Source of the DNA: JASGDN01 sp049841275
GTDB lineage: Bacteria > Chloroflexota > Chloroflexia > Thermomicrobiales > UBA6265
Length of the DNA stretch: 64,000 nucleotides
Assembly (NCBI GenBank): GCA_049841275.1
Contig: JASGDN010000030.1
Coordinates: forward strand, 1-64,000
Reading direction: 5' to 3'
Shown here in pieces: positions 34,390 through 43,078 of the stretch (its first letter is position 1; every line of letters begins with the position of its first letter). The notes below the pieces were generated by a model that did no database searches, was not told where the DNA came from, and saw only the letters and a program-made list of their open reading frames with translations. A program made the position numbers and the translations under genes.

Positions 34390-35781
34390 TTACTCGGTGA
34401 TCTCGCTCGCGAATTCCTTCTCACAGATCGTGAGGCACTCGTCGGCGATCGCCACCATCTGGTCCATCTCCTCCGTCGTCACTGTCAGCGGCGGCGCGAA
34501 GTGCATGACATCCCATGTCCGCGTGATCAGCCCTCGCTCCATCATCAGGGCGCCGAGCTTCTTGCAGAACTCGGATTCCTTGCCGAAGCGCGTCTTGTTC
34601 TTCTTGCTCTTGACGATCTCGATCGCCTGCAGCAGGCCGACGCCACGCACGTCGCCAATCGTCGGGTGGCTCCGCAACTGCTCCAGCAAGCCCTTCAGGT
34701 ACACGCCCTTGTCCGCGCTCTGCTGGACGAGGTTCTCCTCCTCATAGATCTGGAGGTTCGCCAGCGCCGCAGCGCAGGAGACAGGATGGCCGCCGAACGT
34801 CAGCAGGTGTCCGAGCGCAACGGTGTCCTGCTCCTTGAACGTGTCGAAGAGCGACGGGCGGACGATGGCGGCGGCCAGCGGCGAATATCCCGAGGTCAGC
34901 GCCTTCGCGACGGTCATGATGTCCGGCACGATCCCGAAATGCTCGATCGCGAACATCTTGCCCGTGCGTCCGAAGCCGTTGATCACCTCGTCGGCAATCA
35001 GCAGCACACCGTGGCGATCGCAGATCTCGCGCAGCATCTTCCAGTACGTCGGCGACGGGACATGCACGCCCGCCGCGCTGGAAATCGGCTCACCGATCAC
35101 CGCCGCGACCGTCTCCGGTCCCTGGTTGATGATCTCCTGTTCGACGTACTTGGCCGCCATGATGTCGGCCGCCTCGCCTTCGAGTTCGAAGTCGGAACGG
35201 TACTGGTCCGGATGCGGGACGTGATACACGCCGTACATGAATGGGCCGAAGTACTTCTCCTCGCGCGTCGCGGTCAGGCTCATCGCGCCGTGCGTCATGC
35301 CGTGATACGACTTGCGACGGGCAATGATCTTGTAGCGACGCGGGAACCCGCGCATCGCCTGGACCTGCTTGGCGATCTTCATCGCCGTCTCGACCGCTTC
35401 CGATCCTCCCGATGCAAAGTACGAACGGGAGAGGTCACCCGGCGTCAGTTCTGCCAGCAGCGCGCCCAGTTTCGCGGTCGGCTCCGTTGTATAGACGGCC
35501 GAGGATACGTAGGCGAGCTTCCTTGCCTGCTCACCCATCGCCTCGGCAATCGCGGCGCGGCCGTGCCCGGCGTTCACCACCCACAGGCCGGAGATTCCGT
35601 CGAGATACTCCTTGCCGTAGATGTCCCAGAGTTTCGTGCCCTCACCCTTGGTGAAGACGCGCGAACCACCCTTTTCGGCTTGGTCGACCCACGACGCCGA
35701 ATGGATCCAGACGTGGTCCCGTGCGGCCTTCGCCAGCTGATCGGGTTCGACTGCCGGTCGCTCGGTGACGATGCTTGCCAT
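34390..35781 (-). CDS. Class III (omega) aminotransferase
   Basis: 463 residues from ATG 35781, with AGGAGAG nine bases upstream. PLP fold type I, class III: ADEVINGFGRTG holds the ring-nitrogen Asp, VAKALTSGYSPL the Schiff-base Lys, and FGGHPVSCAAA the C-terminal signature. SASWVDQAEKGGSRVFTKGEG and the YHGMTHGAMSLT loop suggest the omega-amino acid:pyruvate / putrescine-type branch. Substrate not certain. It is 154 bp downstream of the split transketolase on the same strand. Confidence 0.88.
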   Translation of the reverse strand: MASIVTERPAVEPDQLAKAARDHVWIHSASWVDQAEKGGSRVFTKGEGTKLWDIYGKEYLDGISGLWVVNAGHGRAAIAEAMGEQARKLAYVSSAVYTTEPTAKLGALLAELTPGDLSRSYFASGGSEAVETAMKIAKQVQAMRGFPRRYKIIARRKSYHGMTHGAMSLTATREEKYFGPFMYGVYHVPHPDQYRSDFELEGEAADIMAAKYVEQEIINQGPETVAAVIGEPISSAAGVHVPSPTYWKMLREICDRHGVLLIADEVINGFGRTGKMFAIEHFGIVPDIMTVAKALTSGYSPLAAAIVRPSLFDTFKEQDTVALGHLLTFGGHPVSCAAALANLQIYEEENLVQQSADKGVYLKGLLEQLRSHPTIGDVRGVGLLQAIEIVKSKKNKTRFGKESEFCKKLGALMMERGLITRTWDVMHFAPPLTVTTEEMDQMVAIADECLTICEKEFASEITE

Positions 35782-35935
35782 GTGATCCGCTCTCCTGATA
35801 CCTGGTGGAGCCCACATTTCACGGCCGTTCTTCCCGGCGCGATCGGCTCTCACATATGGCGGCAGTATACCAAGGTGAAAAACGGGAAGGCTCGGCGAGG
35901 TAGGAGAGCAGGCCGTGAGAAGCCAAGGCGATTCG

Positions 35936-36760
35936 TCAGAATCCACTGTCGAGGAAGGCGAGGATTGCACGCCGGATACCGGCGACGTCGAGGCCATGCA
36001 GACGGTGATGATCGTCAATGGTGCCGTAGCGCCGATGTTCGACGCGCTGGACACCGAGGCTGAGCAATCGATGGGGCCGATCGCCCAGGATCTCATTGAT
36101 CCGGTGTGCCGACGTACCGGCGAGATATGGCTCCACAATGACAACATCCCGATCCGCTAACGCACGCAACCCGACTGCATCAAGCGGACGTACGGTTGCG
36201 GTATAGGCAACGCTGACATCGAGGTCATCGGTCGCAGCAAGGACGCGTTCGAGGGTAGGTCCCACGGCAAGGACCAGCGCCGAGCCCCTGGTTCGCACCG
36301 GGACCACCCGGTCAAGGCCATCCTTGCGCGCCGTGCTATTGCTCTCTGGATCCAGCCGGAGGTAGCGACGATCGTTTGCAGCCACCGACATGCGCAACAG
36401 GGCTCCGGCCTCATCCGGGTGGCCGGGAACGTGGACAGTCCACCCGTCGAGCGTGTCGAGCAGCGCAACATCTCGCGGTCCGAAATGGGTCTGCCCGCCT
36501 TCCGGCCAGCCATAGCTTCCACTCGCAGAGACGAGCACCGCACCGAGTTCCTGGTGATTGAGATCGATCTTGATCTGCTCGAACGGGCGCTCGATCGGGA
36601 ATGGCGGAAAGGTGTGCGCAATCGGACGCATGCCCGCCAATGCGAGACCGGCCGTCGTGCCAATCAGGAGCTGCTCGCGAATCCCGACATTGATCACGCG
36701 TTGCTCTGCCGAGGGTGGCAAGTCCGGGTCGAGATAGGTCCAGCCGATCTCCGCGAGCAC
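35936..36760 (-). CDS. Transketolase-like C-terminal subunit, start disrupted by in-frame TAG
   Basis: 274 residues when read from GTG 36760. It holds the pyrimidine-binding domain (RVINVGIREQLLIGTTAGLALAG with the catalytic Glu, then FPIERPFEQIKIDL) and the C-terminal domain (VDVSVAYTATVRPLD-like region). Homology plainly continues 25 codons upstream (RFYRDVGELLATQENL). The natural start appears to be a GTG at 36844 overlapping the stop of the N-terminal subunit, but its fourth codon is TAG (36833-36835). No other ATG/GTG/TTG lies between. Either the protein is made shortened, the gene is inactivated, or the base is an error. Confidence 0.75.
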   Translation of the reverse strand: MLAEIGWTYLDPDLPPSAEQRVINVGIREQLLIGTTAGLALAGMRPIAHTFPPFPIERPFEQIKIDLNHQELGAVLVSASGSYGWPEGGQTHFGPRDVALLDTLDGWTVHVPGHPDEAGALLRMSVAANDRRYLRLDPESNSTARKDGLDRVVPVRTRGSALVLAVGPTLERVLAATDDLDVSVAYTATVRPLDAVGLRALADRDVVIVEPYLAGTSAHRINEILGDRPHRLLSLGVQRVEHRRYGTIDDHHRLHGLDVAGIRRAILAFLDSGF

Positions 36761-36840
36761 GAGGTTCTCCTGTGTCGCAAGGAGCTCGCCAACGTCACGG
36801 TAGAACCGGTCGCGCTGCGTCTCTTCCGGCCGCTACCCCG

Positions 36841-37527
36841 TCACGATCCCTTCCTCTCGACGTGGGCAATGACCGCGTGCGGCCGCTCGTCGGAACCGAA
36901 GGAATAGCCGGCGAGGAGTTCGTCGTGGTGGCGTCCATCGACATCGACAGCGGTCCAACCCTCGGCGGCGAAGCGGGAGGCCAGACCACCGGGCCATCCC
37001 AGGCTGGCGGAGTCGTTGTCGATGACCACGGCCATCAGGCGCTCCAGGCCCCAGCGGCCCGCGACCTGGATAGCCTCCCAGTTGCTGCCTTCGTCCAGTT
37101 CCGCATCCCCGGTCATCACCACAACTCGCGGACGGGATCGGCCCATGAGAGCGAGACCGCGGACCAATCCCACGGCGATTCCCAGCCCGTGGCCGAGCGA
37201 GCCGGATCCAATCTCGACACCGGGAACGATCTGTGCGTCCGGATGGAAACCCAACCGCGAATCGAATCCCCCAAACCCGGGCAATTCGTCTTCGGTCAGG
37301 AAACCTTTGGCCGCCAGCACCGCATAATAGGCCATTGGCCCATGGCCCTTCGACAACAGGAAGCGATCACGATCCGGATCGTCCGGCGCGGACGCATCGA
37401 TCCGCAGCACTCGATCGTAGAGCACCCAGAGCGCATCCAGGGTCGAGGTTGCACTGGCTCCGTGCTTCTCGTCCCCAGTCATCAGACTCATGAGTCGCCG
37501 CAGGTCATCGTATTGATCGTTCGACAT
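36841..37527 (-). CDS. Transketolase-like N-terminal subunit
   Basis: 228 residues if started at ATG 37527 (an ATG at 37590 would add 21). Thiamine-diphosphate-binding half of a split transketolase: LLSKGHGPMAYYAVLA, GSLGHGLGIAVGLV and the TPP/Mg motif GDAELDEGSNWEA...VVIDND. C-terminus (HAVIAHVERKGS) is shorter than in typical N-subunits, which run on past the KG motif. Two-gene transketolases are common in bacteria outside the enterics; role in the pentose phosphate pathway or a sugar-specific variant is possible. pgi is divergent, 196 bp away. Confidence 0.85.
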   Translation of the reverse strand: MSNDQYDDLRRLMSLMTGDEKHGASATSTLDALWVLYDRVLRIDASAPDDPDRDRFLLSKGHGPMAYYAVLAAKGFLTEDELPGFGGFDSRLGFHPDAQIVPGVEIGSGSLGHGLGIAVGLVRGLALMGRSRPRVVVMTGDAELDEGSNWEAIQVAGRWGLERLMAVVIDNDSASLGWPGGLASRFAAEGWTAVDVDGRHHDELLAGYSFGSDERPHAVIAHVERKGS

Positions 37528-37723
37528 CGCCGGATGATAGCCGCTGGCAAGGTTGGGGACAACAGGAATCGTCTCGATCGTCACGCTCATCGCGATCGCC
37601 GCAGCAGTGCGCCGTTCCGCCAGATAGACGCCGCTAACATCGTACACTTGCGTTGACACCGCACGGGCCGCGTGGGCCCGCCGGACCATGACTACCCACC
37701 GCCTTGCTGGAAAGGACGGCTCC

Positions 37724-39139
37724 ATGACCATCGCCTCCCGCCTCGTCATCGACTACCGAAATGCCACCGATGTGGCTGTCGGCGAACATGGTGTTTCCGC
37801 CGCAGACCTCGACAGCGTCAAGGACCTGGTCGCCTCCGAACACGAACGCATCGTTCGCGAGCATGCCGAGGGCGTCCAGCGCTGGCAGGACCTTCCGGAC
37901 AACACCGCGCTCGCCGACGAGATCGCCGCCTTCGCCGCCGAAGCCCGCGAGAAATACACCGACTTCATCCTCATCGGAATCGGCGGCTCGTCGCTCGGCG
38001 CCATTGCCACAATGATGGCGCTGACGCACCCCTACCGGAACTGGCTGCCCGCCGAACGCCGCAACGGCCCGCGTATCTTCATCCTCGACAACCCGGACCC
38101 CGAGAAGGTCGCCGCCACGCTTGATACGGTCAACCTCGAGACCACGCTGGTGAACGTCATCAGCAAGTCCGGGCAGACCGCCGAGACCGCCGCCAACTTC
38201 CTCGTCGTCCGCGACGCCCTCATCAAGGCCGTCGGGGAGGAACAGGCCCGCACGCAGATCGTCGCCACCACGGATCCGGAGTCGGGGCTCCTTCGCCAGC
38301 TCTCCAACGAGGAGGGCTACCGCACCTTCCCGGTACCGCCGGGCGTCGATGGCCGCCAGACCGTCCTCAGCGCCGTCGGCCTCATCCCGGCAGCCCTCGC
38401 CGGCATCGACATCCATCAGATGCTCGCCGGAGCCGCCGCCATGCGCGAGCGCGCCACCTCACCGGATGTCCGCGAGAACCCGGCCTATCTACTCGCCGCG
38501 CTCTCGGTCCTCGCCGACACGAAGCACGACAAGTCGATGCTCGTCACCATGCCCTACGCCGATGCCCTCTTCGGCATCTCGGACTGGTTCCGCCAGCTGT
38601 GGGCGGAGAGTCTCGGCAAGAAGCTGAGCGTGGACAACGAGGTCGTCTTCGCCGGCCAGACTCCCATCAAGGCACTCGGCGCAATCGACCAGCACTCCCA
38701 GATCCAGCTGTATACGGAAGGCCCGAACGACAAGCTGATCCAGCTCATCTCGGTCGAGTCCTACCGCGATTCGGTCGCCATCCCGACACCGCCCGCCTCC
38801 GTCCCGGAACTCTCCTACTTCGACGGCGGCGAACTCGGGCAGCTCCTCGACCGCGAGCGCCTCGCCACCGCCTGGGCACTGACCAAGGCCGAGCGCCCCA
38901 ATTTGACGATCACCATCCCGACCATCGATGCGGCGATCATCGGCGAGTTCTTCTACCTCATGCAATTGCAGACCGTGATGGCCGGCGCGCTCTACCACGT
39001 CAATCCGTTCGGCCAACCTGGCGTCGAGGCTGGCAAGAACGCCACCTACGCGCTGATGGGCCGCTCCGGCTACGAGGATCTGAAAGCCGAGCTGCTCGCA
39101 ACGCCGGACAACGCGGACGCCTACCTCAACCGCCCGTAG
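37724..39139 (+). CDS. pgi: Glucose-6-phosphate isomerase
   Basis: 471 residues from ATG 37724 (AAAGGA nine bases upstream; an ATG at 37688 has no ribosome site). Interconverts glucose-6-P and fructose-6-P. SIS-fold motifs: IGIGGSSLGA, SKSGQTAETAAN phosphate loop, GAIDQHSQ with the catalytic His, and NPFGQPGVEAGKN with the Lys that ends the active site. The relatively short length is that of the bacterial/Thermotoga-like branch. Confidence 0.95.
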   Translation: MTIASRLVIDYRNATDVAVGEHGVSAADLDSVKDLVASEHERIVREHAEGVQRWQDLPDNTALADEIAAFAAEAREKYTDFILIGIGGSSLGAIATMMALTHPYRNWLPAERRNGPRIFILDNPDPEKVAATLDTVNLETTLVNVISKSGQTAETAANFLVVRDALIKAVGEEQARTQIVATTDPESGLLRQLSNEEGYRTFPVPPGVDGRQTVLSAVGLIPAALAGIDIHQMLAGAAAMRERATSPDVRENPAYLLAALSVLADTKHDKSMLVTMPYADALFGISDWFRQLWAESLGKKLSVDNEVVFAGQTPIKALGAIDQHSQIQLYTEGPNDKLIQLISVESYRDSVAIPTPPASVPELSYFDGGELGQLLDRERLATAWALTKAERPNLTITIPTIDAAIIGEFFYLMQLQTVMAGALYHVNPFGQPGVEAGKNATYALMGRSGYEDLKAELLATPDNADAYLNRP

Positions 39140-39241
39140 GGGTATCGCTCCCCGGTTCCGGGAGCGGGCAACAAACATGCGATGATGCGCTGGACGCCGG
39201 ACTCCCGGCTCCAGCGCATTCGTGCCCGTGCCGGGGCAGCA

Positions 39242-40435
39242 ATGATCGGCATCGACACCATGAACGATCCTGGTCCGTCACTCACGCCGTTTTCCACGAA
39301 CTCCTGGTCGCCATTCCGCGTGATGGTCGCCACACTCGTCGTGCTTGGTGTGTTGCTCGGCGCGTGGGTGATCGTGCAGATCAGTACGGTCGTCCTCATC
39401 GTCGTCCTCGGCCTCGTCTTCGCCGCTGCTATCGAGCCGCTCGTCTATCGCATCCGTCGCGCGGGGCTACCCCGTTCGCAAGCGATCGGCCTCGCCTACC
39501 TCATCGTCTTCGGGATCGTCGGCGGCATCCTCTACTTCATCGTCCCCCAATTCGTGCATCAGTTCTCCGAACTGAACACCGCCGTTCCTGGCATCTTCCA
39601 GACACTCCGCGAGCAGACGGCCTCCAGCAGCATCGACTTCATCCGCACCACCGGCTATCAGACAGTCGTCCGCATCGAATCGACCTACAACGGCTTCCGC
39701 AACAGCCCCTCCATCGCCAAGGACCAGGCCTTCGGTCTCGCATCCTCCATCGCGGGCGGCCTGTTCATCGTCGCCTCGATGCTCATCGTCGCGTTCTACT
39801 GGCTGACCGAGAAGGCAACCGCCAAGCGTCTCGTGCTCGATCTCTTCCCCCTCCGACGCCGCGCGCGGGCACACGCGATCTGGGACGAGATCGAGTTCCG
39901 TCTCGGCGGCTGGACGCGCGGACAGCTGACCCTGATGGCGGTCATCGGCACGATCTCCGGGATCGGCTTCTTCATCATCGGCGTCCCCTACTGGCTCGCA
40001 TTGGCCTTCCTTGCCGGGCTCACTGAAGCGATTCCCTATATCGGACCGGTGATCGGCGGGGCAACCGCCTTCCTCGTCGCCCTGTCCGATTCCACCCACA
40101 AGGCCCTGGCCGTCGCCATCTTCGTCTTCGCCGTCCAGCAGTTGGAAGGAAACGTCCTCGTTCCCCGCATCATGAAGAACGCGGTCGGCATGAGTCCGCT
40201 CACAGTCACTATCGCCGTGATGATCGGCGGTGTGCTCTACGGACCGATCGGCACGTTGCTCTCGATCCCGCTCGGCGCGGTCGCCCAGGTCCTCGTCACC
40301 AACCTGACCCGTCTCAATGACGATCGCATCACCAGCGAGTTGCGATATATGGAGTTGAGTCCGATCTCCGCACTCCTCGACGATCCGCCCGACGACCAGC
40401 AAGACCACATCACATCCCCGGCGGCACCCCGATGA
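39242..40435 (+). CDS. AI-2E family transporter (PerM/YdiK-like)
   Basis: About 397 residues from ATG 39242; ATG 39182 and 39260 are alternatives, none with a strong ribosome site. Seven to eight spans in the family pattern: VVLIVVLGLVFAAAIEPLV, a periplasmic region, FRLGGWTRGQ, and the conserved AFLAGLTEAIPYIGPVIGG followed by NVLVPRIMKNAVGMSPLTVT. Members export or exchange small molecules, including Na+/H+ exchange in some; the cargo here is unknown. Its stop overlaps the next ATG (ATGA). Confidence 0.9.
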   Translation: MIGIDTMNDPGPSLTPFSTNSWSPFRVMVATLVVLGVLLGAWVIVQISTVVLIVVLGLVFAAAIEPLVYRIRRAGLPRSQAIGLAYLIVFGIVGGILYFIVPQFVHQFSELNTAVPGIFQTLREQTASSSIDFIRTTGYQTVVRIESTYNGFRNSPSIAKDQAFGLASSIAGGLFIVASMLIVAFYWLTEKATAKRLVLDLFPLRRRARAHAIWDEIEFRLGGWTRGQLTLMAVIGTISGIGFFIIGVPYWLALAFLAGLTEAIPYIGPVIGGATAFLVALSDSTHKALAVAIFVFAVQQLEGNVLVPRIMKNAVGMSPLTVTIAVMIGGVLYGPIGTLLSIPLGAVAQVLVTNLTRLNDDRITSELRYMELSPISALLDDPPDDQQDHITSPAAPR

Positions 40436-41511
40436 GCACGTGGTGGGGAACCATCGAACGCCTGCCGAAACCCCGGCAGGACAGCGTGCTCCGGACCATC
40501 GCCGCGCTGTACGACGATACGATCGACACCGAGCACACGCTGAACGACCTCCGGAAATCGGATCTCGCACCGGAGCAGATCTCGGTCATCCTCCGCGAGC
40601 ACGTCATGGAGGGCGACCGCATCATCTCGTCGGAGACCATGCTCTCCCGCGTTGTGGCCGCAACCGCGATCGCCTCAGTCAGCACCTGGCTTCGCGGCCT
40701 CGCCACCCTCGTCATGTCCGACCGCGCCGCCTACCTCGTCGCCGGTCCGATTGGGTACGTGCTGGCGACAGTCAGTTCCGCGCGCGAGCGTAGCGGCAAC
40801 GAGACGGCCATCGGAACCGATCTCGTCAACCAGCAGCTCCTGCAAGCGATCCGGCACTTCGGGTTCGGCGCCGACGAATCCGGGTACATCGAGGCTCGCA
40901 TCGCTGCCGGTTCGCCGTTCATCGCGATCACCGCCGCCGATGTCGAATCCCTGCGTATCGCCCACGGCGTCTTCTCAAAGCGGGCCGCGGTCTACCTCGG
41001 CCTCGCACGCACCGATCCCCAAGTCGAGTCCGTCATCCAGCATCTCGCCGACATGCGACCGATCCCCCGCAGCGAATCGGTGCTTGTGGCAGATACCGCG
41101 TCGAACCTTCTCCGCTCGGGCGACCTGCCTGTTCCGCCAGATGATCTCGAAAACCTTCGCAGCCTCCCGGTCGTCAGCCGCGACGGCGCGACCCTCGGCA
41201 TCGTTCGCGACGCGCTCTATCGCCGCTCCCACGATGGCGAGCCGCCGGCGCTGCGATACCTGATCGTGCTGCGCCGGCGTTTCCGGGGGCTGCAGGCCTG
41301 GATGGTGGCAATTCCGATCTCCGCCGTTGAGGTAAGGAACCGCGAGATTCGCCTCTCGCTCGATGCCGCTGACCTCCGGCAGATCCCGCACTACGTTCGG
41401 TCCCGCCCGATGAGCCGGCAGGAGGAACGGGAACTGGATATCGCATTCGGCATCCGGTCGTCCCGTCCGGACTCTTCCCGGCACGATTCGGACGGCTCCG
41501 ACGACGACTGA
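40432..41511 (+). CDS. Two-domain protein with PRC-barrel C-terminus
   Basis: 359 residues, coupled by ATGA to the transporter gene. The N-terminus ALYDDTIDTEHTLNDLRKSD resembles the GSP-17M/YflT stress-protein fold, followed by a Gly/Ala-rich hydrophobic hairpin (TAIASVSTWLRGLATLV) and a second similar domain. Residues about 245-320 look like a PRC barrel (LRSLPVVSRDGATLGIVRDA ... WMVAIPISAVEVRNREI). The acidic tail is DSSRHDSDGSDDD. Role unknown; perhaps a regulator of the transporter it is coupled with. Confidence 0.6.
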   Translation: MSTWWGTIERLPKPRQDSVLRTIAALYDDTIDTEHTLNDLRKSDLAPEQISVILREHVMEGDRIISSETMLSRVVAATAIASVSTWLRGLATLVMSDRAAYLVAGPIGYVLATVSSARERSGNETAIGTDLVNQQLLQAIRHFGFGADESGYIEARIAAGSPFIAITAADVESLRIAHGVFSKRAAVYLGLARTDPQVESVIQHLADMRPIPRSESVLVADTASNLLRSGDLPVPPDDLENLRSLPVVSRDGATLGIVRDALYRRSHDGEPPALRYLIVLRRRFRGLQAWMVAIPISAVEVRNREIRLSLDAADLRQIPHYVRSRPMSRQEERELDIAFGIRSSRPDSSRHDSDGSDDD

Positions 41512-41532
41512 CCACCCACCGATCCACGCAAC

Positions 41533-41567
41533 AACGCTCCCGGTTCCACACGGAAACCGGAAGCGTT
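41533..41567. terminator. Bidirectional terminator between PRC-barrel gene and nadA
   Basis: 13-bp stem AACGCTCCCGGTT (41533-41545) with AACCGGAAGCGTT (41555-41567), one mismatch, in an 82-bp convergent gap. Confidence 0.75.
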
Positions 41568-41593
41568 ATGTCATCGGTATGGGATTCCAACGG

Positions 41594-42901
41594 CTACGGC
41601 ACCGACAGCATGCGGTCGAGCGCGACCCGCGCCTGCTCTGCGGTCTCCGGATCAACGGTCACCTCGTTGACGACCTCGCCGCGCGCCAGATGCTCCAGCG
41701 ACCACAGCATGTAGGCAGGATGAATGCGATACATGGTCGAACAGGGACAGATCACCGGGTCGAGGCAGAAGATCGTCTTGTCCGGCATCTGGTCCTGCAG
41801 GCGCTTGACAAGGTTGATCTCCGTCCCGACCGCCCAGGTCGTGCCGGACGGCGCCGCGCGGATGACATCGATGATGTACTCGGTGGAACCATCGTAGTCG
41901 GACGCCTGGACGATCTCCATCCGGCACTCCGGGTGAACGATCACATTGACATCCGGATACGCGCGCCTCGCCTGCTCGATCTGCTCGACCGAGAACCGTG
42001 CATGGACCGAGCAATACCCTTTCCAGAGGTAGACACGCGCATTTCGCAGTTGCTCTTCCGTGTTCCCGCCCAGCGGCTGGAAGGGGTCCCAGATCACCAT
42101 CTGGTCGAGCGGGATATCCTTGCGAACGGCCGTGTTGCGACCCAGGTGCTCGTCCGGAAAGAAGAAGACACGGTCGCCGCGCTCGAACGCCCAATCGTAG
42201 ACACGCGGTGCATTCGACGACGTGCAGACGATGCCGCCGTTGCGTCCGCAGAATGCCTTCATCGACGCGGCGGAGTTCATGTAGGTGATCGGCACGATAC
42301 CTTCGATGCCGAGACCAGTCAACGTCCCCCACGCCGCCTCGACATCTTCCGGTTTCGCCATGTCGGCCATCGAACACCCGGCTTCGAGGTTGGGCAGGAT
42401 GACGCGCTTGGCGGGATCGCCGAGGATGTCGGCGCTCTCCGCCATGAAATGCACGCCGCAGAAGAGTGTGAACTCCGCATCCCTCTGGGTCGCGGCCTGC
42501 AACGAGAGCTTGTAGGAATCGCCCTGGAAATCCGCGAACCTGATGACTTCCTCGCGCTGGTAATGATGCCCGAGGATCGTCAGCCGGCTGCCGAGTTGCT
42601 CTTTCAACGCCCAGATCTTCGCATCCCGCTCTTCTGCCGGCATCCGGAAGTACTCGCGTGGGATGCGCTTCTGTCGCAGCGGTCCCACGCCATAGGCGGC
42701 GAGCTGGTCGTAGGCGCCGGTGCCTTCCTCGGGCACGCAGGACGCCGCCGGCATCTGCAGGTCGCCGAGCCAGAGCGTGGCGGCGGGTGTCAGTGGCTGT
42801 GGACGCTCGGCAATCGCGGTTACCGACGGCGGTGTTGTGAAAATGTCCCCCTCGGATTCGAACTCGCGGGTGTGAAGCGGGGACATGGGATCGACCACCA
42901 T
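41594..42901 (-). CDS. nadA: Quinolinate synthase A
   Basis: 435 residues from ATG 42901 (AGGAG ten bases upstream; an ATG at 42976 would lie ahead of the predicted transcript start). [4Fe-4S] enzyme condensing iminoaspartate with dihydroxyacetone-P to quinolinate for NAD synthesis. ILGHHYQREEV is the substrate motif; cluster cysteines are in LFCGVHFMAES, LEAGCSMADM-type and ICPCSTMYRIHP. VHPECRMEIV and TEYIIDVIRA also match. It has an extra N-terminal 75 residues, as in the long NadA branch. nadB/nadC are not in the window. Confidence 0.94.
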   Translation of the reverse strand: MVVDPMSPLHTREFESEGDIFTTPPSVTAIAERPQPLTPAATLWLGDLQMPAASCVPEEGTGAYDQLAAYGVGPLRQKRIPREYFRMPAEERDAKIWALKEQLGSRLTILGHHYQREEVIRFADFQGDSYKLSLQAATQRDAEFTLFCGVHFMAESADILGDPAKRVILPNLEAGCSMADMAKPEDVEAAWGTLTGLGIEGIVPITYMNSAASMKAFCGRNGGIVCTSSNAPRVYDWAFERGDRVFFFPDEHLGRNTAVRKDIPLDQMVIWDPFQPLGGNTEEQLRNARVYLWKGYCSVHARFSVEQIEQARRAYPDVNVIVHPECRMEIVQASDYDGSTEYIIDVIRAAPSGTTWAVGTEINLVKRLQDQMPDKTIFCLDPVICPCSTMYRIHPAYMLWSLEHLARGEVVNEVTVDPETAEQARVALDRMLSVP

Positions 42902-42979
42902 GACTTGCGGTCTCCTGTACAGGCGGCGCCATTGCTCCGCCGTTCGGCAGCGCGTGCTGCCCTCGTGAACGTCCACCGC

Positions 42980-43008
42980 ATGGTATGGGGCATCCGAGTA
43001 ATTGTCAA
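42980..43008 (-). promoter_or_regulatory. nadA: Sigma-70-type promoter of nadA
   Basis: On the minus strand: perfect -35 TTGACA (43008-43003), 17-nt spacer, -10 TACCAT (42985-42980), giving a leader of about 70 nt. The -35 is part of a perfect inverted repeat TGTCA-ATA-TGACA (43003-43015), a plausible repressor site. Confidence 0.65.
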
Positions 43009-43078
43009 TATGACACTAAGTCGATTCCCGAAAGAAAGCGTTGCCGTCAATAGCCACGACGCACGATGTCGCCGCCGA

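Noticed and set aside
34168..36063. A 631-codon open frame on the plus strand
   Set aside because: It is antisense to the clearly recognisable class III aminotransferase, and its His/Arg-rich product has no fold-like pattern; an effect of GC-rich codon use.
36841..36844. Programmed frameshift joining the two transketolase subunits
   Set aside because: The second frame carries its own in-frame TAG just after the junction, and separate subunits with GTGA coupling explain the layout better.
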